From: Cymbidium sinense | Taxonomy: Eukaryota; Streptophyta; Magnoliopsida; Asparagales; Orchidaceae | Assembly: GCA_021442155.1 (NCBI GenBank) | Contig: CM038228.1 | Coordinates: 88,431,737 to 88,495,736, forward strand | Direction of reading: 5' to 3' | DNA: 64,000 nt | Part shown: piece by piece, positions 13,964-29,000 of the stretch | How the letters are laid out: each line of letters begins with the position of its first letter | Position numbering within the stretch: the stretch's first letter is position 1 | Notes under the pieces: generated by a model | What the model saw: only the letters and a program-made list of their open reading frames with translations | The model's database searches: none | Told to the model about the DNA's origin: nothing | Program-made: the position numbers and the translations under genes

Positions 13964-15546
13964 TTGATCATATAAGGTTCAATTGGGCTAAATTAGGCTA
14001 AATTGGGCTAAGTAAATAATTGAATCATAGTTGGGTTTCAATTTCAATCAAGTTTAAATAGTATTTCAAATGATTTGGGCAAAATTGTTAGGGTTAGTGT
14101 TGGGTTTAGCTTCTTTAGGCCTAAATGAGTCAACTTTGGTCAATTTAATTAGTTGGTTAAATTGGACCTCTATCGAGTGTAGTTTATGCATAATTAGTGT
14201 TTTAGGTGTCATGTGATCAATTGGTTAAAATCAATTTATATTTGTTTATGGTTCGGGTCATGATGACCAAAATGAAGCATTTAAGTAGGAGATTGCCCAT
14301 TTTACCAATTATGCTTTGTTTGGTTTGATTTGATTGTGTTTGATGTTAATATTGGTTTTAAACCAACTATGTATAATGTATAGATGTTTGAGTTGGTTAG
14401 GCTAGGTGGAGTTCACTAGTCTAATTAGCTACGTAAAGTTGAGCCCTACAAGTCCTTGGGTTTGGGTTTGGGTTTGGGTTTAGTGTCCTCTTAGTCATTA
14501 GAAGTATCTTGGGATCTAAGAGAAAGACTTAATGTTTAGATTGAAATCCTATAGCTAAGGGGATGAATGTTAACATCACTCAAAGTGAGGTCAATAAAAA
14601 CCTTTGCATGAAGTGTGAGCCCCAGCTTCAAGAGTAGTATGTGTTGAACTTATTTTTAGAATGAGCTCTCAACCCCTCCATCTTAGACATTGGACTTCTC
14701 TTAGACACTAAGAGTCTCCTTAGTCATAAGACACTTCTAGTGATTAGGTGGACACTCAAGCTAACCCTAGAGAGTTAGAAGAGTTAGCCATAGGAATAGG
14801 TCATGCCTTAGGGGTGTTAGGAAAACTTACTGCCTATGGGAACCAACTCCTCACTTCCTTCCTTCAAGTCAAATTCAAATCAACTCCAAACTCCAAATCA
14901 AATCAACTTCAAACTCAAATTAATTCCAACTTGATGGATTTTCTCAAACTCAAAGCAACTCCAAATGATTGAAGCTCATGATTTAAATCTAAATTCCTAA
15001 AATATTTACTAAGTCCTTTGATTCTATCTTATGGACTTAGCCTAAATCAAATCTAAATCAATTCAAATTCAAGAAATTTTCTCACAACCCATTTATATCC
15101 TCATTTATATTCACATATATAAATGAAATATAAATTCAAATCAATCCAAATTCAAAATTCAAATCCAAACCAAAATATTTCTTAAGTCCTTTGATTCCCT
15201 CTCATGGACTTAGCTCAAATCAAATCCAAATCAATTCAACTTCAAGAAATTTTCACAACCCATTTATATCCTCATTTATATTCACATATATAAATAAATA
15301 TAAATTCAAATCAATCAATCCAAATTCAAAATTCAAATCCAAATCAAAAATATTTCCTAAGTCACTTTGATTCTATCATATGGATGTTGACCTCACTTTT
15401 GGAGTGTGCTCTTAACCTCCTCTTCTTAGACTTAGGACTCTTCTAGATACTAAGAACTCCTTAGGCATAAGACACTTCTAGTGATCAGGTGAACACTTAA
15501 CTTAATCCTAGAGACTTAGAAGGGTTAATCATAGGATTAGATCATG
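13964..15546. repeat. Copy 2 of the 1.58-kb dispersed repeat
   Basis: Near-copy of 1-1,585, including a short (TTTGGG)n tract (14,457-14,481) and the paired 170-bp subrepeats (about 15,011-15,184 and 15,185-15,357). It also holds a larger internal duplication: about 14,570-14,850 and 15,385-15,556 both read 'tta-gac-tt-ggactct-' followed by 'aagacacttctagtgat'. Here the sequence continues past 15,546, whereas copy 1 stops at the N gap. Confidence 0.85.
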
Positions 15547-17359
15547 CCTTAAGACTTGAAATCACCTATCCTATAGCTTAAACTCAATCTAGATACACTT
15601 TCTCAAACCAAACCTCAAATTCAAATCCAAATTCCAAATTCATATCCCAAATTTGACTCCAAATGATTGAAACCTAAAATCAAATTCAAATCCTAAGACT
15701 CTTCCTAAGCCATATGAACCACTTTCATAAGCTTAGCCAAAACTCCCTTTAAATCATACAAATTCAATTGATTTTTTTATAAATCAATTGTTCCTTTATT
15801 TATATTCACAAATATAAATGAAATCTAAATTCAAATGAAAATTATATCCATTAAATCCAAACTCAATCCCTCGATCCAATTCTTTGGACGCCAAATTCTA
15901 TCCAAATCAAGTCAAAACTAATGGATTTTCTCTCAAATCAATCAATCATTCAATTATCCAAATATAAATAAAACTTATAGTCATCAAAATTCAAGTCAAC
16001 CCAAGTCAAGCCTAACTTAGCCCTATTGACTTAAAACTTTAAATTGAGCCTATTGGACTCCAAATTGAATGTCGTTGAATTTATATTTCAATCTAGGCTC
16101 ATATATATATGTTCAACTAAACTCAAATCAAAACTAAACCAATTGACCCACTTAGGTCCATGACCTAAAGTGACCTAAAGGATCCATTTGATCCAACTCA
16201 AATTGGGCGAACCAAGCTCACCAAAACTTTTCACCATAATCGCAATCACCTTTGATTATAATCAATTGGGTCAAACCAAGTCAACTTAGTCATTTGATCA
16301 AGTCAACCTTTAAAATGAACCAAAATTAGCCAAAACTCATCCTACACCAAATTGATTGAAACCAATGATTTGAATCAGCGTAAAGTCAATATTTAAATAT
16401 GACTTGACCACCAATTGAGTCAAACCAAGCCCAATTGGCCATTCGATCCAAGTTGACCAAAATTGGTCTAAAGGACCAAATTGGGTCAAAACATGATCAA
16501 ACCAAAATCGATTGGAACCAATAGCTCAAGTTCATTCCAATTTAATTATTGAACTTGAAATAGTAGTCTAATTTGACCAATTGATCAACTTGACCCAACT
16601 AACCCAAATTAACCTAAAGGGTCAAATTAGCCAAAATTCAAATTAAATCTAAATTAATTCAAGAAAGATCACATTCATCTTCAATTAGTCAATTGAACCT
16701 GAATCAACTCATAATCGAAGCCAATTTGGCTAATTTTGGTCAAATCGATCAACTTACTCATTTGACTCACTTGATTCTAAATGAGCCAAAATTAATTCTA
16801 AGCCAAATTAAATCAAATTGATTATACCAAAACTCTTCAAATTATCATTTGAACCTAACCTAAGCATTGGTTTGACCTGATTTAACTAATTGGTCAACCT
16901 AACATAATATGATCCAATATGACCCATATGTTGAGCCAAATCCTTGACCAAGCTATCACCCATTGAGCGTTGATCAAACCCAAACCCATTTGGGATCATC
17001 AACCCAATTAAATCTCTCATGGATTCTCCCTCATATAAGATTCCACCCAACCTCATTTAATTATCTCCATCACATGCATTTAACTCCTCCCCAATATTTG
17101 TATTCAATGGAGCTGATCATATGGCAGTAATAGAGGACTTTGGAGCAAAAATCCAAAGTCCTCAATCAATCCATCATCCATCCTAACCACACCAAGCAAG
17201 ATGACAACACTTTAGAGCCAAAAAATTCAAAAAAGAATGGATTTTGGCCATTATTAAAAGAGAGAGAGAAATGCTTCATTCTTCTTCCTCCTACCACTAT
17301 TCAGCTCTCAAGAGCTCCCCAAAGTAACCAGCCACCACTTTCCCACCTCTCTTGAGCCA

Positions 17360-18075
17360 AAAACATCAAAACCGGGTGGATTTCGGTGAGGAAACCGCAA
17401 GCTCTGGAAAATACTTCGTTTCGTTATGGAGGCGAAGATCTAAGCTCATTCTAAGGCCTCTTCCCTTGCTCAACAGTGTGCTCGGGCATCACCACCACCG
17501 AAAATCATCCCCGGTGAAGTAACTTTCAAAAACCGTAGTCGGCTATAGGATCTTTCATTTTTAACAATTTTTTCATGCATTTTTAGGAATTTATCCTAGA
17601 TAATCCCACATTTTTACTTTATATCATCCCAATTAGAAAATAAAAATTTTTTGGTGCAAATCGACATGAAAATGAGTCCATTTGGATAAGTTTTAACTTA
17701 GAATTTCTCATTTTTCCCAAAAAAACCCTGCTACTTCACGGTCGGATAGCGTGACCATCCAATCCCATGGTTCGGATTGGACATCGTGCATGGATCGCGT
17801 CAGCCTTGAAACTTGATTCATTATGGGTCGATCTCACGGTTGTGCGATGGACGGCTCGAATCACATCTTTCGCGATCGACCTCTAGATCTGCGATCTAAT
17901 TGACCATCCGTCGGTGTCGGGATCAGTCAAACCACGCATCGCGTCACCCCCAGTTCATTGAGCGCATCGCATGCGATAAATCGTCAGCGTAGCGTCTTGG
18001 CGTGCCATGAGGCACCGCACTTCTAATCGCAAGACGCCACATGGAGTTGCGTTGTCACATCAACGTCACACATGG
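17360..18075. other. Less AT-rich patch inside repeat unit B
   Basis: A patch of about 700 bp, much richer in C and G than its surroundings, with words such as 'gcgtcacccc' and 'gacgccacatgg'. The equivalent position in unit C (27.9-28.8 kb) is also GC-richer and shares 'gatggacg' and 'ccatgtggcg'-type words. No continuous reading frame is present. It may be the leader or promoter of the repeat, but nothing in the sequence proves this. Confidence 0.4.
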
Positions 18076-18581
18076 TACTAACTATGTTAAGTAGAAAAAT
18101 TGGATTTTTCTAATTTAAAAAATTATTTAAATCACATGTAACTTCCCAAATTCATAGAAAATAAAATACTTAATGAAAAACTGCAAACAAGAGCTTGGTT
18201 GTCTTTTGAGGGGAATCCAATAAACTCAAAATCCTCAAATTTTACTAAATGGTTTGAGCTTAATTTAGGTTTTAGTAAAAATAGAGTTTCATTAATTACT
18301 CAAAAAAAGTAAATTGGATTGAGTTGAAATTTTCAGATATTGAACTTAAAGTTATAACACACCTATCATAAAAATATCAAATGAAAAGACTTCCAGATTA
18401 AGAGAAATTAAATTTTGAAGCTCAGATTATCCATTTTAATAAAATAAACTAAATAAAAATTCAGAAATTTACAAAAATCTTTAAAAATGACTTAAATCAC
18501 TTTAGTTGACATCTAGGACTCTTAAAAAAAATAATGTGATTTTTTGAATCCTAATGAACCCCAAACAAACATTTAAGATTA

Positions 18582-21490
18582 AAGTTTAATCAATTAAAGA
18601 ATTAATTAAAATATAATCTAAAAATAATTTAAATATCAAATCAAAATCAGAAATGAAATAACATTTAAGCAATCATTAATCAAATCTCAAATCAAAAAAA
18701 ATATCATCTTTAGAGGAAATTAAATTAAATATGATTAAACCTATTTAAATTAATAAAACTCAATTAAATGATTAAATCTTAAATCAAACTTAAAATTAAA
18801 CAAATCTAGGAAACTTTATCATGGGTCAAACTAGTATAACTAAACATGCACTAAGTATGGAATCTTAATCATATGATACTCCTTAATGAATATAAATAAA
18901 CTGAAATTAATTAATCATTAATTAGACTAAAAATCAAATTGATTAATAAACTAATTCAACATAATCATTTAATATTAATCAAATTAAACCAAATAAAGCT
19001 AAAGCAAACTTAATTAAGATATGATTAAATCACATTTAAAATCAATCCATTTGGAATAAGATGATTAATTAGCCATTAATACATAAACCTAACAACTAAA
19101 TCAAACATGAATGAAATCTAACAAACATAATAAATGAAGAAAATCAAACCTAACTATGATTATGAATAATCAAGTTTAATTAAAATAAAAATAAATAATT
19201 AAATCACTTAATCTAATCAAATGATAATAACAATAATAATCCCATCGATAAAATTCGTAAATGTTTAACTAAAACTATCAAATCAAACAAGTCATATGTA
19301 GGCAATTAAGTCATTAATCTCTAATTAAATAAACCTTTAATTAATCAAATGATTTAAAAATCTATTTACCCATCAAATCCTAATTAATTAAACATATAAT
19401 TAATGCAAACTAAATGAATTAATGCATCATCTTAATGAACCAAATTAACTTTTAAAATAAAATTCAAATCAAACACTTAATTAATCTACTAATTAATTTG
19501 ATCACACATCTTAAATAAGCTAATTAAGTCAATCAAATTAATCATATTAAACTTAAACTTAATCAAACATAAATATAATTAAATACTAATCAAAACTTAA
19601 ATTAAACTTAAATTATTAAGTCCTTAATTACATCATTAACCTAAATAAAAATGAAATCAAACTGAAAATTAAACAAATCTTTATAATTAACATAAATATA
19701 CTTCTTAATCAAACTAATCACATAATCACATTGAACTAAGCAAACCCATAGACAAATAAAGATAATCAAATCAAATTAAATTAAAAAAGAAAGACTCTCA
19801 TCAATTTAATATGTAATCAAATCAAATCTCATTCAACCTACTTAAATAAGATAAACTAATTAACTATCTAATGTATGAAATCAAAATATAAACCAAACTT
19901 TGATAAACATGACAAATGGATGAGATTAAAAATAAAATCCTAATTATAAAGAATCAAACTCAATAAAAAATCAAAAGAAAATATCAATTAATATAATCTA
20001 ATCAAACTACAAATAAATGAACCATAATCAGAGAAAAGAATTAGATATTAATTTAAAAGGATATTGAATTATCAAGATTTAATTAAACCAAAACATCTAA
20101 TCTAAAATTAATCAATCAAAAAAACACATGAATTTTAAACTTCATTAGAGATCAAAGATATTGAATTATCAAGATTTAATTAAATAAAAATATCTAATCT
20201 AATTAATTAATCAAAATACATGGATTTAAACAAACTTAAACTTCATTAAGATATTAAGGATATTGAATTATCAAGATGTAATTAAACCAAAACATCTAAT
20301 CCAAAATCAATCAATCAAATACTTAAACAAACTCAAATTCTAAAATCTAAATCAAATCAAATCAAATGAATTACACAAATTCAAATGGGCTAATTAAGAT
20401 ACTTAAGGATCTTAGTTAGATTCTTTAGGAGTTAGGATATACAATAGGGTGAGTTCTGTCTACAAATGGAATTCATTCTACTCTTCATTCTTGAAAATCT
20501 AAACATCATTTTAACTAAATAAAAGTGAAATAAAAATAAAAAATAAATCATTAAATCATTTAAATTGAAATCACCAAAAGATAAAATTTAAACAAATTCA
20601 AACTCCAAATTGAAACTTAAACTAAAGAAGCTTAGTAAAGTCTTGCCACACAAACATTAAGCATACACATTAGAATAGTAAGTCACCACTTCTAGTGCTA
20701 AGTTAGGGCGTTGTATGTATGATGCTATGTTCTATTTTTGTGATGTAATATTTTAGACTGGATGTTAGGGTGTATGCCTCATAGACTGGATAGTAGGCCG
20801 CGATTAGCCTAATTGTATTTTCTGTAGGGGGTTGTGCTTAAGGGGCCACTGTAATAAAAATATAAATGATTTCATTGTGCAGGTTACTTAGCCTGCGTAT
20901 TTATGTTAAAACAGGTGGGCTTGGTTACCCATGTTTGGAGTGTTAAGTCCAAATTATTCATATAACTACTTGAGTTGTATGGTGTGTTTAGCTAACATTT
21001 GTTTATCAAGTGTAGCTAGATTTATTTTTTCTATTTTTAATATAATTTTGCATTAGAAATTAGGATTAGTGTTATGGGAGATTATGATGAGTAGTGGACA
21101 TAAAGCTTAGTCCCTAGGGTGCCCTCGATGCCTTTGGAGCAAATTAAATCAAAAAGAAGAGAAGGAAGAAATGAAGAAAAGAAGACCCACATAGTATGTA
21201 TTATTTTTGTAATCCGAGTTGTATAAGGGTAGAGCTTGGCTACCCATCCTTTTTTTTCTTTTCGGGGTGTACGACGGAACTCAACCGCACTGGCATTTTA
21301 TTCTTTTACGGTAGTCTATAAAATTGTTTGATGTTATGTTTAGATGGCGCACTAGAATTTCACGTTTTCTCTTTATGTTTGATGTTAAAATAATCATAAC
21401 CTCACATAAAACCTAGGAATTAAATCAAGGTAATAAGATTTTAACAACCCCTTAGTTGGATGAATGAATATATATTATCATGCATGTCAT
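18582..21490. repeat. 2.9-kb tandem module, copy A
   Basis: Begins 'aagtttaatcaattaa' and ends 'atcatgcatgtcat'. It is followed without a break by copy B starting with the same words. Internally it repeats 'gatattgaattatcaagat' at least three times (20,050-20,280). It keeps the empty insertion site 'tatgtagg' at 19,295-19,302. No coding content was found. Confidence 0.85.
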
Positions 21491-24400
21491 AAATGTTTAA
21501 TCAATTAAGGAATTAATTAAAACATAATCTAAAACTAATTTAAATATCAAATCAAAATCATAAATGAAATAACATTTAAGCAATCATTAATCAAACCTCA
21601 AATCAAAAAAATAATCATCCTCGAGGAAATTAAATTAAATATGATTAAACCTATTTAAATTAATAAAACTCAATTAAATGATTAATTCTTAAATCAAATT
21701 TAAAATTAAACCAATCAGGAAACTTTAATATGGGTCAAACTAGTATAACTAAATGCACTAAGCATGGAATCTTAATCATATGAAATTCCTTAATGAATAT
21801 AAATAAATGAAACTAATTAATCATTAATTAAACTAAAAAATTAATTAATAAACCAATTCAATATAATCATTTAATATGAATCAAATTAAACCAAATAAAG
21901 CTAAAGTAAACTTAATTAAGATATGATTAAATCACATTTAAAATCAATCCATTTGGAATGAGATGATTAATTAGCCATTAATACATAAACCTAAAAACTA
22001 AATCAAACATGAATGAAATCTAATAAACATAATAAATAAAGAAAATCAAACCTAACTATAATTATGAATAATCAAGTTTAATTGAAATAAAAATAAATAA
22101 TTAAATCACTTAATCTACTCAAATGAAATAACAATGATAACCCCTTAATCGACAAAATTTAGGTAAATGCTTAACTAAAACTATCAAATCAAACAAGTCA
22201 TATGTAGGTAGGGGTGTAAACGAACCGAGCGTTCAACAAGCTACTCGTGACTCGGCTCGATTAGAGCTCGTTTATGTTCGTTCATTTAATTAATCGAACG
22301 AGCTTGAACACTTTTGTAAATACTCGATTGTTAAATGAACAAGCTTGAACAAGTTATTGTTCTGTTTCATGAACAAGATTCATTTAAAGCAACAAGCTCG
22401 TTAAGGAGCTCGATATGGCTCGAAGGCTGATTAAGGCTTGTTCATAAACAATAATCGTAAGGCTTCGATTAAGGCTCGATAATGGCTCGAAGGCTCGAAA
22501 GGCTCGAAGGAGCTCAAGGAACACAATTTTTTTTTTAACGAGCTCAAGCTCGAACACCATCCTAAAGTTGAATCGACAGCCGAGCTCGAGCTCCATCAAA
22601 ATGAGCTTGAACTTGAATAAAGATCGCCGCTCGGTTCGGTTTGCGCCCTATATGTAGGCAATTAAGTCATTAATATCTAATTAAACAAACCTTTAATTAA
22701 TCAAATGATTTAAAAATATATTTACCCTTAATCAAACTTAATTAATTAAATATTTAATTAATGCAAACTTAATGAATTAATCCATCATCTTAATGAACCA
22801 AATTAACTTTTAAAATCAAATTCAAATCAAACACTTAATTAATCTACTAATTAATTTGATCACACATCTTAAATAAGATAATTAAGTCAATCAAATTAAT
22901 CATATTAAACTTAAACTTAATCAAACATAAATGCAATTAAATACTAATCAAAATCTAAATTAAACATAAATTATTAAGGCATTAATTACATCATTATCCT
23001 AAACAAATATGAAATCAAATTGAAAATTAAGCAAATCTTTATAATTAACATAAATACACTTCTTAATTAAACTAATCACATAATCACATTGAACCTAAGC
23101 AAACTCATAGACTAATAAAGCTAATCAAATCAAATTAAATCAAATTAAATTAAATAAAAGAAGACTCTCATCAATTTAATATGTAATCAAATCAAATCAC
23201 ATTCAACTTACTTAAATAAGATAAACTAATTAACTATTCAATGTATGAAATCAAAATATAAACCAAACTTTGATAAACATGAAAAATGGATGAGATTAAA
23301 AATAAAATCCTAATTACAAAGAATCAACTTCAATAAAAAATTAAAATAAATTCTCAATTCTAATCACCAAACTATAAATAAATGAACCGTAATCAAAGAA
23401 AAGAATTATATTAATTTAAAAGGATATTGAATTATCAAGATTTAATTAAACAAAACATCTAATCTAAAAATTAATCAATTAAAAAATACATGAATTTAAA
23501 CAAACTTAAACTTCATTAGAGATCAAAGATATTGAATTATCAAGATTTAATTAAATAAAAATATCTAATATAAAATTAATTAATCAAAAACACATGGATT
23601 TAAATAAACTTAAACTTCATTAATATATTAAGGATATTGAATTATCAAGATGTAATTAAACCAAAACATATAATCCAAAATCAATCAATCAAATACTTAA
23701 ACAAACTCAAATTCTAAATTCTAAATCAAATCAAATGAATTACACAAATTCAAATGGGCTAATTAAGATACTTAAGGACCTTAGTTAAATTCTTTAGGAG
23801 TTAGGATGTAGAATAGGTGAGATAAATGAAATTCATTCTACTGCCATTCTAAAACCTAAACATCATTTTTACCAAATAAAAGTGAAATAAAAAATAAAAT
23901 CATAAAATCATTTAAATTGAAATCACCCAAAGGTAAAATTTAAACAAATTCAAACTCTAAAATGAAACTTAAACTAAAGAAGCTAAAAAGTTTTGCCACA
24001 CAAGTAAATACACATTAGAATATTAAGTCACTTGCTAAGTTAGGCATTGTATGTATGATGTTGTGTTTCATTTTTGTGATATAATATTTTAGACTGGATG
24101 TTGGGTGTATGCCTCAGAGATGGATGGTAGGATTTAATCATATTTTCTCGTAGGGTTGTGCTTAAGATATAATAAAAATATAAATGCTTTTGTGCGGGTT
24201 ACTTAGCCCCTAAGCTGCACCCATGTTAGAAGTGGGCTTGGTTACCCATGTGTGAAGTGCTAAGTCCCAAATTATTCATATAACTACTTGGGTTATATGG
24301 TGTGTTTAAGCTATTTATTTTCAAGTGTAGCTAGATTTACTTTTCCTATTTTTAATGTAATTTTGTATTAAGAATTAAGATTAGTGTTATGGGAGATTAG

Positions 24401-24888
24401 GATGAGCAGTGCCCAGAAGGCTTAGTTCCTGGGGTACCCTGTGATGCCTTTGGAGCGAATCAAATCAAAAAGAAGATAAGGAAGAAATGAAGAAAAGAAG
24501 ACCCCTATAATATGTATTATTTTTGTAATCTGGGTTGTATAAGGGCTAGCCATCTTTTTCTCTTTTTTAGGGTTATGCGGTGGAACCCCAACGGCACTAG
24601 TCTTTTATTCTTTTACGGTAGTCTATAAAATTGTTTGATGTTATGTTTAGATCGTGCACTAGAATTGCACATTTTTTCTAGTTTCTTCATGTTTGATGTT
24701 TGAATGTGTGGCCTGAATGTGGTAGGCTCTTAGGATGAAATTAATTTTTTACCCCAATTAATAACTCATAATTAAAATTTTAAAATAATTCATAACCTCG
24801 CATAAAATCGTACGAATTAAATCAAGGTAATAAGATTTTTAGCAACCCCTTAGCTGGTTGAATGAATGTATAATATCATGCATGTCAT
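21491..24888. repeat. 2.9-kb tandem module, copy B, carrying an insertion
   Basis: Collinear with copy A across its whole length (3,398 bp, or 2,948 bp after removing the 450 bp of insertion plus duplicated target). It ends with the same 'atcatgcatgtcat'. It retains about 70 bp near 24,695-24,760 that copy A lacks. A corresponding single module lies at about 28.85-31.97 kb in unit C. Confidence 0.85.
22209..22650. mobile_element. hAT-like non-autonomous element, 442 bp, with 8-bp target duplication
   Basis: The ends are inverted: 'taggggtgtaaacgaacc' at the left, and a right end whose complement starts 'tagggcgcaaaccgaacc'. Perfect 8-bp duplications 'tatgtagg' flank it (22,201-22,208 and 22,651-22,658), and copy A shows the single-copy empty site at 19,295-19,302. 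The interior is built from 'gctcgaagg'/'gagctcg' words. 8-bp duplications and TAGGGGTGTAAA ends fit hAT-type MITEs. It encodes nothing. Confidence 0.9.
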
Positions 24889-26029
24889 ATTCTTCCACTC
24901 TTATTAAGAGGGGGCATCCATCTATGCTAGAGAATGAAGGCTTAACTTGTGAGAGCCTTTGTTATAAGAACACCCATTTCTCTTTTGATTTGATCCATAA
25001 TCAAGTTACTATGCATTTAGGCATACAAAATCCTGTAGCCTATGTCAAAACAAAGAGTCCAAAAAAATAAAATAAATTTGATAAAATTTGTATTAGATTA
25101 AGTCATGATTTCATACCACTCATGCTCTAGTCTCTTAAGGAGTGAGTTTAAGAACTTAGTTTCTTCTCTAAATAAACAGCAGTCTAGCCATCTTGCAAAG
25201 CATAAGACTTGCCTACATGGATTTAAAGCGTAGGAGAAGTTAGCTGGCTGCCACTCCATACGGTAATAAGTCTAGCAGTCGGGTGATTTATTCTCTCTTG
25301 TGGAGGTAAACCATATACCCATTTTTGCCTTAGATTTAATTAGTGCTTCGGCCTTAGCCAAAGCTCCCTAACTTATGATCTGAGATAGATATTTTCTTCA
25401 GGCTACAAGCATAAATCCCCACCTCTTAGGCATTTCCACAATCTTATGTTGTGGGATTATAAGTCCTAGTATTCTAATAAAATGTCAACTCAAATGATTA
25501 ACTCTCTTCAATTTTTAAAACATAAATCTCAACCATATGATAGATTGGAATGCTCACTAGGCTTCCTAATATCATGAGCATTCTCTATCCATCTCTCTTG
25601 ACTTTCAATAATAAGTCTTCTCCTTGATCTATCCTATTTGATTTTCTAAAATCATCAATCTTTTGATAGTCTTAACCTTGAAATCTTTAGAGACCCTAAT
25701 TGTCTACTTTAATCGAGAGTATTCTTAAGGAATTCTCATTTCTTAGGATGTAATTAACTATGGGGGCTTTCCTCCATAGGAAACTTAACGAACCTGACTT
25801 AAAATAAACCCTACTTTACTTTTCCATATAAAGTAGGGGAAAGATCTCTGGTATATTTGAACACCCATCATGCCTTAGGAGTTCTTATTAGGTGATTAGG
25901 TCCATTATAAGGTGGTGATTTCTATCTTTTGAGATAGTGCATCATTCCTTAATGTTATACCTGATCACTTCAATGAGTACCCCCCTAAGATCTGCGTGGT
26001 GTCCCACATCTCAAAAATAAATACCACAA

Positions 26030-29000
26030 TGGACTTAGCCTAAATCAAATCAAAATCAATTCAAATTCAAAAAAAAAAACCCATTTATATTCACATATAT
26101 ATAAATTAAATATAAATTCAAATCAATCAAACCTAATTCAAAATTCAAATCCAAATCACAAATCTTTCCTAGGTCACTTTGATTCTATCTTATAAACTTA
26201 GCCTAAATCAAATCTAAATCAATTCAAATTCAAGGAATTTTCTCATAACCCATTTATATTCTCATTTATATTCACAAATATAAATGAAATATAAATTCAA
26301 ATATCTAAAAATAAATTCAAACTCAAATCCAAATTCAACCAAAATCCAACCTAAGCCTTTCAAGTCAAAATCTTGAACTTAGCCAAATCAATTTCAAATC
26401 GAGCCAAACCCTTGATTTTTCTTCATGATTCAATCAATCCTATAATAATGAATCCAAATATAAACATAAACTTCAATTATCAAACCAAAATTAAATTCAA
26501 AAATCAAACCCAAGTCAAACTCTTGTTCACCCTTTTGAACTTGAAATTGTCAAATGAATCAAAACCCATTTGACTTCAAATGACTTGCAAATAGATTTAT
26601 ATTTCAATCATAAGTCCATATGTGAGTTCAATCAAACTTAAATCAAGCTTTGACCAAGCCATTTGACCTACTTAGTCTCACATGACCCAAATGACATAAA
26701 GTCCCCTTTTGATTCAAATTCTAATCCTACCCAAATTGGATTGAACTAAACTCAACTGAGCCTCACATTGTGAGTAATAATCATCATGAGATGATCAATC
26801 ACTCAAATTAGTTCAAATCAAGTCAAACCTAAGGGTTGACTAAGTCAACACTTAGCCAAAATGAAATCTAAACTAGCCAAAATCCATCATAGGCCAAATT
26901 GATTGAAACTATTGATCAAAACTCATTCATGATCAATGTTTGAACTTAACCAAGTCATCATTTGAGCCTAACCTAGCCCAATTGGCCACTTGACCCAAGT
27001 TGACCCAACTTGACCTAAAAAGTCAAAATGTGTCAAAACTTAATCTAAGCCAAATTGATTGAAACTAATGGGTCAAGTTCATTCCAAATTACTTGTTGAA
27101 CTTGACCAAAGCCCCAACTAGCCAACTAGATCCAACCTAGCTCAATTGACCTTCAACCCAACTTGATCTAAAAGGTCAAATTGAGCCAAATCTAAGTACA
27201 AACCAAATTGATTAGAAACAAAGATACCAATCCATTTTAAATGATCAACCAAACATGAACCAACCCATGAACTAACCCAAATAGGTCAAATTGGTCGACT
27301 AGACTCATTTGACCTAAATGAAATCAAATGAACCAAATCTAAATATAAATCAAATTGAACCAAACCAATGATGTCAAAATATTTCAAATGGTCATATGAA
27401 CTTGACCCAACCCTTGGTTTGACCCAATTTGACCATTTGGTCAACTTAACCCAAGTTGACCTATTTTGACCTAAATTATCAAACCAACTCCAAATTCAAT
27501 GAAACTTGGTCTAACCCATTTTTCAATCATACCAAACATATTCAAAATGATATCTAAGCCAAATGATCATTTTACCCCTAGGTCATAGGGTAACCTAAAA
27601 TCAAAGCTACTTAGAATTTGGTCAATTCCTTTTCATGGACACTTGGCATCCTCTTAGTGGACCAAATAGTCATTAATGGACATGGTGCACATGACCCATT
27701 GGTTTTGGGTCAACCAAACCCAACCCAATGGCCAAACTGACCACCTACTTAGGAATTGAGCACATGGGATCCCTCCTCCACTCAATTAAAGCACATGGGA
27801 GCTTCACTACTCCACTCCACACTCAAAAATCGAACCATGTGTAAGTCCTACTAGCCTAACAAACCCATTGAATAGGGTGAATTGGATCAAAATAGTAAAG
27901 CTCTTCACGACCGTCCGATTCACCTAGGGGGAGATATACTCCCCCTAATTCCACTTCATTCAGAAGACACACACTCGATTGACTGAGAGAGCCTTCCCTC
28001 AACCTTCCCAAGCTCCCTCAAGTAATCCCCAAGCATTTGGCATTCTCCATTTTCAGATTCCTTCAAACCAAAAATAAGGGAGGCTAAGGCAATTTTCACT
28101 TTTCTCAATACTTAATATCAAGCCAATTCCTCTTGCAAGCTTCATCAGAGGACTCAATCAAACTTGCCTAAAGCTTAATCCATGTTCTCAAGGCAAGGGA
28201 AGTGGGACTTCGATTAAGGCAACAAGGATTTGAAGGTGAGCTTGGTCCATAGAAATATCTACTCCATCCTAAAACTTGAAACTTTCATAGGGCTTTCTCC
28301 GAGACAAAGTTACCACATGATTGAGCATGTGATAGTCTCCGTGAGGTTTAGATCAAAACCAAGCTTAAACTAGAGAATGTGTGGTCTTTGTGAAAGGAAT
28401 TTTCACTTCATTTAAAACTAGCCGTTGGATGTCTTCTCCCTTGCATAATGATGGTGTGGGTTGAGTTTGGGTTCAATCCGAGCTCAGATAATACCATGGA
28501 AGATGGACGGTGACCATCTCCCATAGGTGAGCTTTAAGGACTGATCATGAGCCGTCCATCTGTGTGTTTTGGATGGACGACCATGATCAAGGTGCGTATG
28601 CTGATTTAATCTCTTAAGAATCATGGGCTTGATCTCAACCGTCTGATCCTTGATTTGATGGATGAGAAGAAAATGTGTAACGCCGCCGCTGACGCGGCAC
28701 TATGATGTGACAACTTAAGTGACCTCTCCCATTGTACCATGTGAAAAGCGTGCGCCGCGTCGCCACCATGTGGCGCCGTCGGGATTAATTACTTAATTAG
28801 GCTATTTAATTAATAGATAATCATGGAAACTTCAAAATAACATAATTAATTCTAAAAACATCATAAAAATACAAGATAAAATGCACTATAAAGATATTTC
28901 TTATGCAAATAATCTAAAAATATTTTCAATGAAATTTGAATGGTGTATTTTTCTCAATTAGGGTTTTAATGAAAATTTAATAATTCTAATTACTCCCTAA

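Larger units (their letters stand above)
15010..26030. repeat. Large non-coding repeat unit B (about 11 kb, 7.6 kb without its inner duplication)
   Basis: It begins with the 170-bp subrepeats and 'atggacttagcctaaatc', runs through A-rich 'caaattgacc'-type DNA (15.6-17.0 kb), a less AT-rich patch (17.3-18.1 kb), a very AT-rich module present twice (18.58-24.89 kb), and a closing 1.1-kb segment ending near 'gtgtccca'. The same order recurs at 26.03-33.06 kb. No domain of a retrotransposon polyprotein is visible. It could be a non-autonomous large retrotransposon derivative or a tandem macrosatellite; terminal LTRs, a primer-binding site or a polypurine tract were not identified. Confidence 0.6.

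Noticed and set aside
22384..22599. 71-codon frame rich in Leu/Glu on the minus strand
   Set aside because: Produced by 'gctcgaagg'/'gagctcg' subrepeats inside the hAT-like element.
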